DNA of 64,000 nt, from the NCBI RefSeq assembly GCF_000337215.1, contig NZ_AOHZ01000082.1, forward strand, positions 1 to 64,000. The letters are read 5' to 3'. The position numbers were made by a program, and so were the translations under genes. Position 1 is the first letter of the stretch. Every line of letters begins with the position of its first letter. The notes beneath the pieces are model-generated. The model did not search any database. It was given only the letters and a program-made list of their open reading frames with translations, and was not told the DNA's origin. Shown piece by piece: positions 16,046 to 24,712 of this stretch. Source of the stretch: Natronolimnohabitans innermongolicus JCM 12255. GTDB taxonomy: Archaea; Halobacteriota; Halobacteria; Halobacteriales; Natrialbaceae.

Positions 16046-18949
16046 GTGGCCGACTGGAATCCGTTCTCCGCACCGAGGGGGGCGAATCGGTCTATCGCTC
16101 TTCTCGGGTGGCTATTCGTCGTCCTCGCCGCCGGACGGGCGTATCTGCGACTCGACCAGGGGGCGACCGTCAGCGACATCCTCGTCATTACGCTGCTGAT
16201 CGCCGCGCCCGGGTTCGTGCTCGCCGCCGCGAGCTACTGGCTCTCGAGGGTCGACGTCGACGAGCAGTTCTATCCCGACGTACTTCGGTGGTGTCTCGCC
16301 GGATTCGGCCTCATGGCGGGCGTGTTGGTCCTGTACCACCTCCAGCCGGACGCCAGCATCACCTCGCCGACGACGGCCCCGCCCATACTGCTGGCACTTA
16401 GCACCCTCGCCGGCTTCGCAGTCGGCCTCCACGACGGGCGAGCCAAAACGCGCACGCACGAACTCGAGCAACGAAACAACGACCTCGAGCGGACGCAGGC
16501 GGAACTCGAGGAGACGGTGGCCGAACTCGAGGCGTCGAACGAGCGTCTCGAGCGCTACAGACGATACACCGACGACGTGTTAGACGCCATCAGCGACATC
16601 TTCTACGTGTGCACGGCCGACGGAACGTTGCGGCGCTGGAACCGAAGCCTCAACGAGGTGACCGGCTATTCGGACGCCGAGATCGCGTCGATGAGCGTTC
16701 CGGAGCTTATCGGCGGTCCAGACCGTGAGACCGTCGAATCGACGATCGATGCGGGGTTCGAACGGGGACGCGTTCAGGTCGAAACGAAACTGCTGACCAG
16801 CGGCGGCGACCGAATCCCCTACGAGTTCACTGCCTCGCGCCTCGAGACGCCCGACGGCGAGCCAGTGCTGGCGGGAATCGGGCGCGACGTCTCCGACAGG
16901 AACGCCCGCGAACGAGCCCTCGAGGAATCCGAGCAACGCTACCGCACGCTCGCCGAGAACTTCCCCAACGGCGCCGTCGCGCTGATCGACGACGAGTTGC
17001 GACACACGCTCGTCGAGGGCCAGGGCTTCGAGAAGCTGGATTTCGACGCCGACGAACTCAGGGGAAAACGGATCGGAGAGGTGTATCCGTCGCCGATCGA
17101 GGACGAACTCGAGTCGCAGTTCCGAACCTCGCTCGAGGGGGAGGCGACCGCCTTCGAACTCGAGTTACAGGATCGCACGTTCGAGTTCCGAACGATTCCG
17201 TTAACGGACGACGAGGGCGACGTCTTCGCCGTGCTGGCGATGTCACAGGACGTGACCGAACGCAAGATCCGCGAGCGCGCCCTCGAACGAACCGAGCGGC
17301 GCTTCGAGGCGATTTTCAACGATCCGAACATCCTGGTGGGGCTGCTCGAACCCGACGGGACCGTCCTCGACATCAACCAGACGGCGATGGAGTACGTCGA
17401 CGCCGACCTCGCGGACGTCGTTGGCGAACCGTTCTGGGAGACGCCGTGGTGGAACGCGGCCGACGGAAGCGAGTCGGGCGAGTGCGCCGGCGTGGCCACG
17501 GACGTCGAACGCTGGACCAAGCGGGCGGCGACCGGCGAGTACGTCGACTTCGAGGCCGACCTCACGCGTCCGGACGGCGAGGAGTACACGCTCAGCGGCT
17601 ACTTCAGGCCGGTCACCGACGAGCATGGCGACGTCGTCTCGCTCATCGTCTCTGATCGCGACGTCACCGAGCGCAAGGAACGCGAGCGCGAACTCGAGCG
17701 GCGGGCCCACCAACAGCAGATCGTCGCCGACCTCGGACAGTTCGCCCTCGAGACCGACGATCTGGACGAACTCATCGACGAAGCGTGTCGGAAGGTGGCC
17801 GACGTCCTCGACACCGAATACTGCAAGGTGCTCGACCTCGACGACGACGGCGAGACGCTCTTGCTTCGACAGGGGGTCGGCTGGCGGGACGGTATCGTCG
17901 GCGAAGCGACGATTTCCGCAATCGAGGCAGACTCGCAGGCCGCCTACACCCTGGCGAACGATCAGCCGATCGTCGTCGAGGACCTCTCGTCCGAAACGCG
18001 TTTTGGCGGCCCCGACCTGCTCCGAAATCACGGCGTTCGATCCGGTATCAGTACCGTTATCGGCCCGTTCGACGAGCCGTGGGGTATCCTCGGAACGCAC
18101 GACACTGCGCCCCGAGAGTACACGGACGAGGACGTCACGTTCGTCCAGAGCGTCTCGAACGTCCTCGCCGAGGCGATCGAGCGCCACCAGTACCGGGCCG
18201 ACCTCGAGGAACTAGTGGCCGATCTCGAGGAGTCTAACACGCGCCTCGAGGAGTCGAACAGACGCTTAGAGCAGTTCGCCTACGCGGCCAGCCACGACTT
18301 ACAGGAGCCGTTGCGGATGGTCTCGAGCTACCTTCGGTTGATCGAGCGCCGGTACGGCGACGCGCTCGACGAGGACGGCGAAGAGTTCCTCGAGTTCGCG
18401 GTCGACGGCGCCGACCGAATGCGCGAGATGATCGAGGGACTGCTTCAGTACTCTCGCGTCGAGACGCAAGGCGAGGCGTTCGAACCGGTCGATCTCGAGG
18501 ACGTTCTCGACGACGCACGCGACGACCTCCGGATGCGAATCGACGAGACCGACGCCGAAATCACCGCCGACTCGCTCCCTCGCGTTCGAGGCGACAGCGA
18601 CCAGTTGCGGCAGGTGTTCCAGAACCTGCTCGCCAACGCGATCCGATACAGCGGCGAGGGGCCGCCGCGGGTACACGTCTCTGCCGAACGGAACGGATCG
18701 ACGTGGACGGTCTCGGTCGCCGACGAGGGGATCGGGATCGACCCCGGCGATCAGGACCTGATCTTCGAGGTCTTCGAGGGACTCCCCGTCGACGGCGAGT
18801 ACGCGGGGACGGGGATCGGACTGGCTGTCTGTGAACGGATCGTCGAGCGCCACGGCGGCGAGATCTGGGTCGACTCCGAGCCCGACGAGGGTGCGACGTT
18901 CTCGTTTACGCTGTCGGCTGTATCCGACGAACCCGGAACGGGCGACTGA
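16046..18949 (+). CDS. Membrane-bound PAS/GAF sensor histidine kinase
   Basis: A 967-residue sensor kinase starting at GTG. The N-terminal ~115 residues hold four to five membrane helices. A coiled coil follows (about 130-160), then three PAS-type domains (about 165-285, 290-410 and 420-545), a GAF domain (about 560-705), a second coiled coil, a HisKA domain with phospho-acceptor H at about 750 (ASHDLQEPLR), and a HATPase_c domain (N-box QNLLANAIRYS, G1 DEGIGIDP, G2 GTGIGLAV). There is no receiver domain and no response regulator next door, so it is an orphan kinase typical of haloarchaea. A CCATAACC sequence about 30 bp upstream could serve as TATA element. The signal is unknown. Confidence 0.93.
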   Translation: MADWNPFSAPRGANRSIALLGWLFVVLAAGRAYLRLDQGATVSDILVITLLIAAPGFVLAAASYWLSRVDVDEQFYPDVLRWCLAGFGLMAGVLVLYHLQPDASITSPTTAPPILLALSTLAGFAVGLHDGRAKTRTHELEQRNNDLERTQAELEETVAELEASNERLERYRRYTDDVLDAISDIFYVCTADGTLRRWNRSLNEVTGYSDAEIASMSVPELIGGPDRETVESTIDAGFERGRVQVETKLLTSGGDRIPYEFTASRLETPDGEPVLAGIGRDVSDRNARERALEESEQRYRTLAENFPNGAVALIDDELRHTLVEGQGFEKLDFDADELRGKRIGEVYPSPIEDELESQFRTSLEGEATAFELELQDRTFEFRTIPLTDDEGDVFAVLAMSQDVTERKIRERALERTERRFEAIFNDPNILVGLLEPDGTVLDINQTAMEYVDADLADVVGEPFWETPWWNAADGSESGECAGVATDVERWTKRAATGEYVDFEADLTRPDGEEYTLSGYFRPVTDEHGDVVSLIVSDRDVTERKERERELERRAHQQQIVADLGQFALETDDLDELIDEACRKVADVLDTEYCKVLDLDDDGETLLLRQGVGWRDGIVGEATISAIEADSQAAYTLANDQPIVVEDLSSETRFGGPDLLRNHGVRSGISTVIGPFDEPWGILGTHDTAPREYTDEDVTFVQSVSNVLAEAIERHQYRADLEELVADLEESNTRLEESNRRLEQFAYAASHDLQEPLRMVSSYLRLIERRYGDALDEDGEEFLEFAVDGADRMREMIEGLLQYSRVETQGEAFEPVDLEDVLDDARDDLRMRIDETDAEITADSLPRVRGDSDQLRQVFQNLLANAIRYSGEGPPRVHVSAERNGSTWTVSVADEGIGIDPGDQDLIFEVFEGLPVDGEYAGTGIGLAVCERIVERHGGEIWVDSEPDEGATFSFTLSAVSDEPGTGD

Positions 18950-19019
18950 TCGGACGCAGTCAGAGCGCGCTTCGCAGTCGAAAACAGACGGTTCGCTCGA
19001 GTCGGAAGACGCGAGTTCC

Positions 19020-20363
19020 TTAGACCAGGCTCGCGCCGTCGAACTCGCCGCGGCTGTACTCGACGTCGAGCAGGTCGAGGATCGTCGGCGCGATGTCGAA
19101 GAGGTCGGCGTCGCCGATCGTCGCCTCGGAGTGGTCGATGTACAGCGAGGTGTTGTCGAAGCTGTGCATGCCGTTTCGCGGCCCGGTCGTGAAGATGTCG
19201 GAGTCGGCCTTGAAGCCCGACTTGAGGTCGAAGCCCTTGTTCGGGATCGCAACGAGGTCGGGCGCGATATCGTCGTGGTCGCCGCGGAACGCCGTTTCCT
19301 TCTCGACGACGCGTTCGACGACCGTGTTCCCGTCGGGGCCTTCGAGCGCCTCGAGGTCGGCTTTGAGTTCGTCTCGAACCCGATCGTACTCGTCTTCGGG
19401 GACCGACCCGCGCGGTTCGCGGCCCTCGAGATTGATGTAGAATCGACCCGGAATGAACGAGTAGGCCTTCGTGTCGTCGGAGATGTCGCCCAGTTCCTCG
19501 GGGTCGTCGGTGTCGAAGGAGAGCCATCCCTCCTCTCGGAGCCACTCGTTGAAGTGGACCTCGTAGTCGAGGCTGGTAAAGCCGTGGTCGGAGGCGACGA
19601 TCATGGTGACGTCGTCGGGCAGCGCGTCCCGGAGCTGGCCGATGTAGTCGTCGACCTTCTGGTAGAATTCGATAAACTCGTCTTTGTACTCGCCGTCGCG
19701 CTCGTAGTCTTTGAACAGGAAGTGGTTGACCCGGTCGGTCGTCATGAAGACGCCGAAAAAGAGGTCCCAGTCGTCCTCCTCGATGTAGTGCTGGAAGGCT
19801 TCGAAGCGCGCGTCGATCGTCTCGTGGGCGTCCTGGATGAACTCGGCTTTGTCCGTCTCGTGGCCGAGTTTCGGATTGACGTCGATCCGGTAGTCGAGCG
19901 TCTCCAGGTAGTCGCGTACGTCGTCCGGGTACGCCGCCTTCTCCAGCCCTGGCGAGAGAAAGCCCGAGACCATCCGCTGGACGTTGCGCTGGGGCGGGAA
20001 GGTGACGGGGACGTTCATGACGGTCGCCTTGCGACCCTCCTCTTGGACGCGATCCCAGACGCGATCAGCCTGGACCTCACGGCCCATCGGAACGTAGGTG
20101 TCGTAGGTGCCGACCTCTCGGTCCTGAAAGCCGTAGACGCCGGTCTCGCCGGGGTTCATTCCGGTCGTCAGTGCCGGCCAGCAGGCGCTGGATTCGGGCG
20201 GCACGATACTCGAGATCTCGCCGGCCGTCCCGTCGTCTGCGATCGCGGCGAAGTTGGGAAACAGTTCTTCGTTCTCCGAAAGGAGACTGTACGGCACGCC
20301 GTCGACCCCAATAAATGCGACGCGGGGGGTGTCGTCGCCCCGCAATCGATCGAACAGACCCAT
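19020..20363 (-). CDS. Alkaline-phosphatase-superfamily phosphodiesterase/nucleotidase
   Basis: A 447-residue metal-dependent hydrolase of the type I phosphodiesterase/nucleotide pyrophosphatase group. Metal ligands and nucleophile are recognisable: D21 in IGVDGVP, the Ser nucleophile region PPESSACWPALTTG (residues 55-68), TTDRVNHF, SDHGF and GMHSFDNTS near the C-terminus. It ends with LFDIAPTILDLLDV, the usual closing helix of the family. Archaeal members are annotated as AP3A hydrolase-like or 'phosphoglycerate mutase-like'; the substrate is not predictable. The ATG at 20363 (MGLFDRLRG) is preferred over the frame's start at 20444. It is convergent with the histidine kinase gene. Confidence 0.85.
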   Translation of the reverse strand: MGLFDRLRGDDTPRVAFIGVDGVPYSLLSENEELFPNFAAIADDGTAGEISSIVPPESSACWPALTTGMNPGETGVYGFQDREVGTYDTYVPMGREVQADRVWDRVQEEGRKATVMNVPVTFPPQRNVQRMVSGFLSPGLEKAAYPDDVRDYLETLDYRIDVNPKLGHETDKAEFIQDAHETIDARFEAFQHYIEEDDWDLFFGVFMTTDRVNHFLFKDYERDGEYKDEFIEFYQKVDDYIGQLRDALPDDVTMIVASDHGFTSLDYEVHFNEWLREEGWLSFDTDDPEELGDISDDTKAYSFIPGRFYINLEGREPRGSVPEDEYDRVRDELKADLEALEGPDGNTVVERVVEKETAFRGDHDDIAPDLVAIPNKGFDLKSGFKADSDIFTTGPRNGMHSFDNTSLYIDHSEATIGDADLFDIAPTILDLLDVEYSRGEFDGASLV

Positions 20364-20503
20364 GGGCGTCCGTAGTCCGACCGCATACAAGAAGGTTCGT
20401 TTCGAGACACTGTACTGAGAAGGGCATGACAGCGTCTCACGCACGGACGGCGTCGGATCTCGGACCGCGCCAGTCTCACTCGAGTCCGATGAAGTGCGTG
20501 GTT

Positions 20504-20586
20504 CATACGGTCTGCTGTAACGTTTTGCCGGAGCGACCGTAGGACGACTCGGGGTCGCTCCGGTAACGACTTACAGCAGTCCGTAT
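20504..20586. repeat. Dispersed palindromic element, family A, copy 1
   Basis: An 83-bp imperfect palindrome. The left arm begins ATACGGTCTGCTGTAA and the right arm ends TTACAGCAGTCCGTAT; inside, GCCGGAGCGACC pairs with GGTCGCTCCGG. It lies in the gap 20364-20691 between the phosphodiesterase gene and a small ORF. Two related copies occur at 25448-25529 and 28311-28392. Relative to them this copy is inverted, because its CTGATACGG end is on the right. The rest of this gap shows no gene. Confidence 0.75.
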
Positions 20587-20691
20587 CAGTCGCTTGGCCT
20601 GCACTCGAGCGCGATAGAATGGATGGTGGGACGTGGCGCCGACGGACGGGGACCGCGACAGCGATCCGACGGTCAGCTACCGACGAGAACC

Positions 20692-20814
20692 TTACTCGTC
20701 GTCTCCGTCGTCGTCCGGCTCGAAGTTCGCGGGGACGACCGTCAGGTGGGCCATACCGACGCTCGGTCGGTCGTCCTCCTCGGTCGACGGACGGGGTGGA
20801 GTGGATGCTGCCAT
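20692..20814 (-). CDS. Small acidic protein of 40 residues
   Basis: A 40-residue ORF. It starts MAASTPPRPSTEEDD, contains a second Met (GMAHLTVVPANFEP) and ends in an acidic tail (DDDGDDE, TAA). A TATA element AATTTTATCC lies 27-36 bp upstream of the ATG at 20814, and the composition is halophilic (9 Asp, 4 Glu), so it is probably a real microprotein. I do not recognise a family. It is read in the same direction as the pyrophosphatase gene, about 180 bp downstream of it. An in-frame GTG 24 bp further up is an alternative start, but it would lie only a few bases from the TATA box. Confidence 0.5.
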   Translation of the reverse strand: MAASTPPRPSTEEDDRPSVGMAHLTVVPANFEPDDDGDDE

Positions 20815-20840
20815 AACGAGTACGTCTTTGGCTGCCACGG

Positions 20841-20850
20841 GGATAAAATT
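20841..20850 (-). promoter_or_regulatory. TATA element of the 40-residue ORF
   Basis: AATTTTATCC on the minus strand, 27-36 bp before the ATG at 20814. It is the main evidence that the small ORF has its own leaderless transcript. Confidence 0.5.
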
Positions 20851-20992
20851 ACCCATGTTCATACTGCATACAGCGGACGGGTGTCCATAACCCGTGGGTA
20901 TTTCGTTGCAACTCGGATCGGTATCTGGAAGCGAGCGTAATATCGTACAGAAAACGGCGTGTGGCGAGCCGTTGTCGATCAGTCGGCGGTGA

Positions 20993-21526
20993 CTACTGGA
21001 AGTTCTCTTCGTAGAGCTCCTGGGCGTGTTCGATCGCGTCGTAGGCGGCCTGCTTGTCTTCCCAGCCCTGGGTCTCGACTTCTTTGCCTTCCTCTAAGTT
21101 CTTGTAGGTCGCGAAGAACTCGTCGATCTCGTCGAGTTGCTGCTGTGGGATGTCGTCGAGGTCTTCGATGTGATCGTAGCGCGGGTCCTCGCTCGGCACC
21201 GCGATGACCTTGTCGTCTTGCTCGCCGTCGTCGTCCATCTTCATCAGGGCGACGGGGCGGGCTTCGATGACGCAGCCGGGGAACGTCTGATCCTCCACGA
21301 GGACGAGCACGTCGAAGGGGTCCTCGTCGTCGTAGTACGACTGCGGGATGAAGCCGTAGTCGCTCGGATAGTGGACGTTGCTGTGGAGCACGCGGTCGAG
21401 GACGACGCCGGGAATGTCCTTCTCGTACTCGTACTTGTTTCGCTCGCCCTTGAGACACTCGACGACGGCGTAGATCTCTTCTGGCGGATTCGGTCCAGTC
21501 TCGAGGTCTTCCCAGAGATTGACCAT
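20993..21526 (-). CDS. ppa: Inorganic pyrophosphatase
   Basis: A 177-residue soluble family I pyrophosphatase that hydrolyses PPi to phosphate and drives nucleic acid synthesis and aminoacylation. The family signature D-E-D-P-F-D-V is at residues 67-73, and the nearby DYGFIP (56-61), the Lys/Arg residues in GERNKYEYEK and PSEDPRYDHI complete the active site. The length is normal. A T-rich stretch (ACTTTTTGATC on the minus strand, about 25-35 bp before the start) may be the promoter. It diverges from the PadR-type regulator gene, a neighbourhood also known in other haloarchaea. Confidence 0.95.
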   Translation of the reverse strand: MVNLWEDLETGPNPPEEIYAVVECLKGERNKYEYEKDIPGVVLDRVLHSNVHYPSDYGFIPQSYYDDEDPFDVLVLVEDQTFPGCVIEARPVALMKMDDDGEQDDKVIAVPSEDPRYDHIEDLDDIPQQQLDEIDEFFATYKNLEEGKEVETQGWEDKQAAYDAIEHAQELYEENFQ

Positions 21527-21701
21527 GTACCGGAAACTCCACGGTGGATCAAAAAGTACTTTCGTAATCGAGTGTCAATTGCTAAATGACGGTTACCAGA
21601 TACCCTGACGATGCTATCCGGGCATTACCCACCAGCGTCCGGCGATGTCGGCCCCGTTCGACGAGGTCTCGATCGGTACCCCAACGGATTAGTTGACAAG
21701 T

Positions 21702-21709
21702 CTTAAATA
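21702..21709 (+). promoter_or_regulatory. TATA element of the PadR/RosR gene
   Basis: CTTAAATA, 23-30 bp before the ATG at 21732; a leaderless-type promoter. Confidence 0.5.
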
Positions 21710-21731
21710 GTCTGGTGACATTTGCACAAGT

Positions 21732-22091
21732 ATGTCAGAGGCACAATCAATCACCGGCGAACAGAGCATTGCGCGTGAACTCACGGCGTTCCAGACAAAC
21801 ATCCTCACGATCCTCGCGAAAGAGCCGATGTACGGTCTGGCGATCAAACGCGAACTCGAGGATTACTACGGGACGGAAGTAAACCACGGTCGACTCTACC
21901 CGAACCTCGACGAGCTCGTCGAGCTCGGCCTGGTCGAGAAGAGCGAACTCGACAAGCGAACGAACCAGTACTCGCTGACCGACGACGGCTACGACGCCGT
22001 CCTCGACGGCATCCAGTGGTCGCTCTCGAAAGTCGTCACCGGCGACGACCGCGCCGACGAGATCGCCGAAATCGTCGACAACAGCTACTGA
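21732..22091 (+). CDS. rosR: PadR-family regulator, RosR-like
   Basis: A 119-residue winged-helix DNA-binding protein of the PadR family. The core is LTAFQTNILTILAKEPMYG, then LAIKRELEDYYG, NHGRLYPNLDELVELGLV (recognition helix and turn) and the wing KRTNQYSLTDDGYD; a C-terminal helix would dimerise. The sequence pattern and the position divergent from ppa match RosR, the Halobacterium regulator that reprogrammes transcription under oxidative stress. The RosR identity is from family knowledge and gene context. A TATA element lies at 21702-21709. Confidence 0.8.
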   Translation: MSEAQSITGEQSIARELTAFQTNILTILAKEPMYGLAIKRELEDYYGTEVNHGRLYPNLDELVELGLVEKSELDKRTNQYSLTDDGYDAVLDGIQWSLSKVVTGDDRADEIAEIVDNSY

Positions 22092-22152
22092 ACGACGCAA
22101 CTGCGGCAGCCACCAGAGCCGCAACTGCGCTCACGGTCGCACCACCGAGCGA

Positions 22153-22794
22153 TTACCGCTCCCGATCGTCGGGAACCGGTTCGTCGGCCGTCTCGTAAAC
22201 GAGCGTGATCGAGTCCTCGATCGCGTCTCGCTGTGCGTTCGACGGCCAGGCATTTCTCACGAAGTACTCGTCGCGAAACTCCCGGAGCTCCGCCGCCGTC
22301 AGGTCCTCGATTCGCTTCGCGTAGTGGTTGCCGACGAAATCGGCGAGCGCGGCGGCGTTGTCCCCGTGGACCTCGCCGTGGGCGTCCCGAACCTCGGCGA
22401 CCAGTTCGCGGTTCCGTTCGTCGACGGTGTCCCAGTCGTCGGGATCGCCCGTCCCCTCGAGTCGGATTTCGACCGCGCGCGAGATGTCGTCGATGCGGTC
22501 GGTCCGGATGACGCCCGCGTCGGCGTCGTGCCACTCGTCGGGGTGAAGCACGAGGACGTCGTCGCCGTCGTCGTCGCGAATACGCGAGGTGAACTCGTGG
22601 TCGGTGAGCAACGCGTCTCGCCGCTCGCGCCGGGCGTCAGCCTCGTTCGGATCGGGCGTTTGACGCGCGATCCGAGTGAGGCGTTCGGCCTCGTCGACGA
22701 CGTCGGCGGGCAGTTCGTCGTTCGGTTCGTCGGCGTCGTCTCGAGCATCGTCGCTCGCGTCGGCGCCGCTCGCAGGATCGGTCGAATCGGCCAT
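22153..22794 (-). CDS. rnhA-operon conserved haloarchaeal protein
   Basis: A 213-residue acidic protein of unknown function that accompanies rnhA in haloarchaea. The N-terminal ~45 residues are Asp/Glu/Ala-rich and probably disordered. The middle has a repeated Arg-rich helical segment (EADARRERRDALL) and HPDEWHDADAGVIRTD. The C-terminal part (ALADFVGNHYAKRIEDLT, FRDEYFVRNAWP) looks folded. The frame is open to 22968, but the ATG at 22794 (MADSTDPASG) is chosen because upstream codons are Arg-rich and overlap the rnhA end region. It lies 95 bp after rnhA, read in the same direction, so co-transcription is likely. Confidence 0.75.
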   Translation of the reverse strand: MADSTDPASGADASDDARDDADEPNDELPADVVDEAERLTRIARQTPDPNEADARRERRDALLTDHEFTSRIRDDDGDDVLVLHPDEWHDADAGVIRTDRIDDISRAVEIRLEGTGDPDDWDTVDERNRELVAEVRDAHGEVHGDNAAALADFVGNHYAKRIEDLTAAELREFRDEYFVRNAWPSNAQRDAIEDSITLVYETADEPVPDDRER

Positions 22795-22889
22795 ATTCGT
22801 CGTACGCACTCGAGGGCTTTTCCCTTGCTGATCGGGCTCGCCGAGCGAGTTCGACGGATTCTCGCCGCGCTGTCGTCGCCCTGGCCGGC

Positions 22890-23483
22890 CTAGGCTCGAT
22901 CCAGCGCCTCGTTGACGAGCCCGTCGGCGCGCTCGTTGACCTCGCGGGGAACGTACTCGAGGGTCCACTCCTCGAACTCGCGAAGCAGTTCGTGGACGGT
23001 GACGCGTTTTTCGCGCAGTTCGGGGTTGTTGGTGTCGTACTCGCCGCGGACCTGTTTGACGATCAGCTCGGAGTCGCCGCGGATGTGGATCTCATCGTAG
23101 CCGTAGTCGCTGGCGGCCTCCAGACCGGCGATCAACGCCTCGTACTCGGCCTGATTGTTCGTCGCCGTGCCGATCGTCTCCCCGTCCTCGGCGACGATTC
23201 CGTCGCCGGTGACGATCACCCAGCCGATCGCGGCCGGCCCGGGGTTGCCGCGGGAACCGCCGTCGAAGTAGACGTGTGCGCGCCCGCCGCCCTCGCGCAG
23301 CAGCGATTCGATCTCCTGTGGACTCCCGCCCTGAATCACGACTTTGCCGTCGTAGGCGACAGCCGTCGCTGAGCCGCGGCTAGCCCGCCAGCGCTCGTGA
23401 TCCGTGTTTCCGGGTTCGACCGACACGCCCGCTTCCTCGAGTCGTTCTCGAGCCGTCTCGACGTCACACTCGATGACCGGCAT
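22890..23483 (-). CDS. rnhA: Ribonuclease HI with an N-terminal accessory domain
   Basis: A 197-residue enzyme that degrades RNA in RNA-DNA hybrids. The catalytic carboxylates are complete: D74 (YFDGGSRGN), E113 (NNQAEYEAL), D137 (RGDSELIV) and D187 (NERADGLV). It lacks the basic protrusion of E. coli RNase HI, as archaeal members do. The N-terminal ~68 residues are extra. They contain AVAYDGKVVIQGG, which resembles the TBP-like substrate-binding domain of bacterial RNase HIII; that assignment is an inference. The ATG at 23483 is supported by a CTTTATCCC box 24-32 bp upstream; the frame itself is open to 23903. Confidence 0.92.
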   Translation of the reverse strand: MPVIECDVETARERLEEAGVSVEPGNTDHERWRASRGSATAVAYDGKVVIQGGSPQEIESLLREGGGRAHVYFDGGSRGNPGPAAIGWVIVTGDGIVAEDGETIGTATNNQAEYEALIAGLEAASDYGYDEIHIRGDSELIVKQVRGEYDTNNPELREKRVTVHELLREFEEWTLEYVPREVNERADGLVNEALDRA

Positions 23484-23506
23484 TCGTAGCTGTTGTCGGC
23501 CAGAAC

Positions 23507-23515
23507 GGGATAAAG
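23507..23515 (-). promoter_or_regulatory. TATA element of rnhA
   Basis: CTTTATCCC on the minus strand, 24-32 bp before the ATG at 23483. It supports the short start and a leaderless message. Confidence 0.55.
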
Positions 23516-23610
23516 TCTTTCCGGTTCCAAATCGTAAACCTCGCTCGAGAAGGCGCCTGTGTGCCGATTTCGGCACTTTCGGTGTAGTCTGACAAAACAC
23601 TTCCCAAGGA

Positions 23611-23619
23611 CTTATATAG
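23611..23619 (+). promoter_or_regulatory. TATA element of tfb
   Basis: CTTATATAG, 27-35 bp before the ATG at 23646. A second AT-rich block (CTATAAAA) lies directly before the start at 23633-23640. Confidence 0.6.
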
Positions 23620-23645
23620 TGTGGTGATACTACTATAAAAGTGCG

Positions 23646-24608
23646 ATGACACGGTCCACCCGCCAGCGGGAGCGAACGCGTGAGACGGACGAGACCGAGG
23701 ATCAGGAAGGGGTACGTGCCTGCCCTGAGTGTGAATCGGACAATCTCGTAAAGGACTCTGACCGGGGTGAGCTCATCTGTGAAGACTGTGGGCTCGTCGT
23801 GGAAGAAGAGAAGATCGATCCCGGTCCTGAGTGGCGGGCGTTCAACCACCAGGAGCGGCAAGAGAAGTCCCGCGTCGGCGCGCCGACGACCCAGACGATG
23901 CACGACAAGGGACTGACCACGACGATCGACTGGAAGGACAAAGACGCCTACGGGCGGTCAATTTCCTCGAAAAAGCGCAGTCAGATGCACCGACTGCGCA
24001 AGTGGCAAGAGCGTATTCGGACCAAAGACGCCGGGGAGCGAAACCTGCAGTTCGCACTGTCCGAAATCGATCGAATGGCCTCCGCGCTGGGTGTCCCGCG
24101 GTCGGTCCGCGAGGTTGCGTCGGTCATCTACCGGCGCGCGCTCAAAGAAGACCTCATCCGCGGGCGCTCGATCGAGGGCGTCGCGACCTCTGCGCTGTAC
24201 GCCGCCTGTCGAAAGGAAGGCATTCCGCGCAGTCTAGAGGAGATTTCCGAAGTCTCACGCGTCGAACGCAAAGAGATCGGTCGTACGTATCGGTACATCT
24301 CGCAGGAACTCGGTCTCGAGATGCGCCCCGTCGACCCGAAAAAGTACGTCCCCCGATTCTGTTCCGAACTCGAACTCTCCGAAGAAGTCCAGACCAAGGC
24401 CAACGAGATCATCGAGAAGACGGCCGAGGAAGGACTGCTCTCGGGGAAGTCGCCGACGGGCTACGCCGCGGCCGCGATCTACGCCGCGTCGCTGCTCTGT
24501 AACGAGAAGAAGACCCAGCGGGAAGTCGCCGACGTCGCACAGGTGACCGAGGTCACCATCCGGAATCGGTACCAGGAGCAGATCGAAGCGATGGGGATCC
24601 ACGGCTAA
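23646..24608 (+). CDS. tfb: Transcription initiation factor TFB
   Basis: A 320-residue archaeal TFIIB homologue that bridges TBP-TATA complexes and RNA polymerase. The N-terminal zinc ribbon uses C26, C29, C45 and C48 (CPEC…CEDC). The B-reader/linker ([28 protein letters not shown]) follows. Two cyclin-like repeats, about residues 115-210 and 210-305, carry the BRE-binding helix-turn-helix ([20 protein letters not shown]). The length is standard. Haloarchaea have several TFB paralogues; this one, next to rnhA, looks like a general-purpose copy. The gene diverges from rnhA across 162 bp with both TATA boxes visible. Confidence 0.97.
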   Translation: MTRSTRQRERTRETDETEDQEGVRACPECESDNLVKDSDRGELICEDCGLVVEEEKIDPGPEWRAFNHQERQEKSRVGAPTTQTMHDKGLTTTIDWKDKDAYGRSISSKKRSQMHRLRKWQERIRTKDAGERNLQFALSEIDRMASALGVPRSVREVASVIYRRALKEDLIRGRSIEGVATSALYAACRKEGIPRSLEEISEVSRVERKEIGRTYRYISQELGLEMRPVDPKKYVPRFCSELELSEEVQTKANEIIEKTAEEGLLSGKSPTGYAAAAIYAASLLCNEKKTQREVADVAQVTEVTIRNRYQEQIEAMGIHG

Positions 24609-24712
24609 GCCGTCTCGCACCGTTTTGCCGTTTCTCGACGCGTTCTCATCCTCGAGAGCGGCCGCTCGATCGACGGCACGCGACGCGGCACGCTGAGACG
24701 CCTCGCAGCACG

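Noticed and set aside
14443-16401. 652-codon plus-strand frame
   Set aside because: It runs antisense to nth and the DUF371 gene, and has no motif or start signal.
18831-20375. 514-codon frame antisense to the phosphodiesterase gene
   Set aside because: Its composition is the complement of the real gene (Val/Asp/Arg-rich), and the metal motifs are on the other strand.
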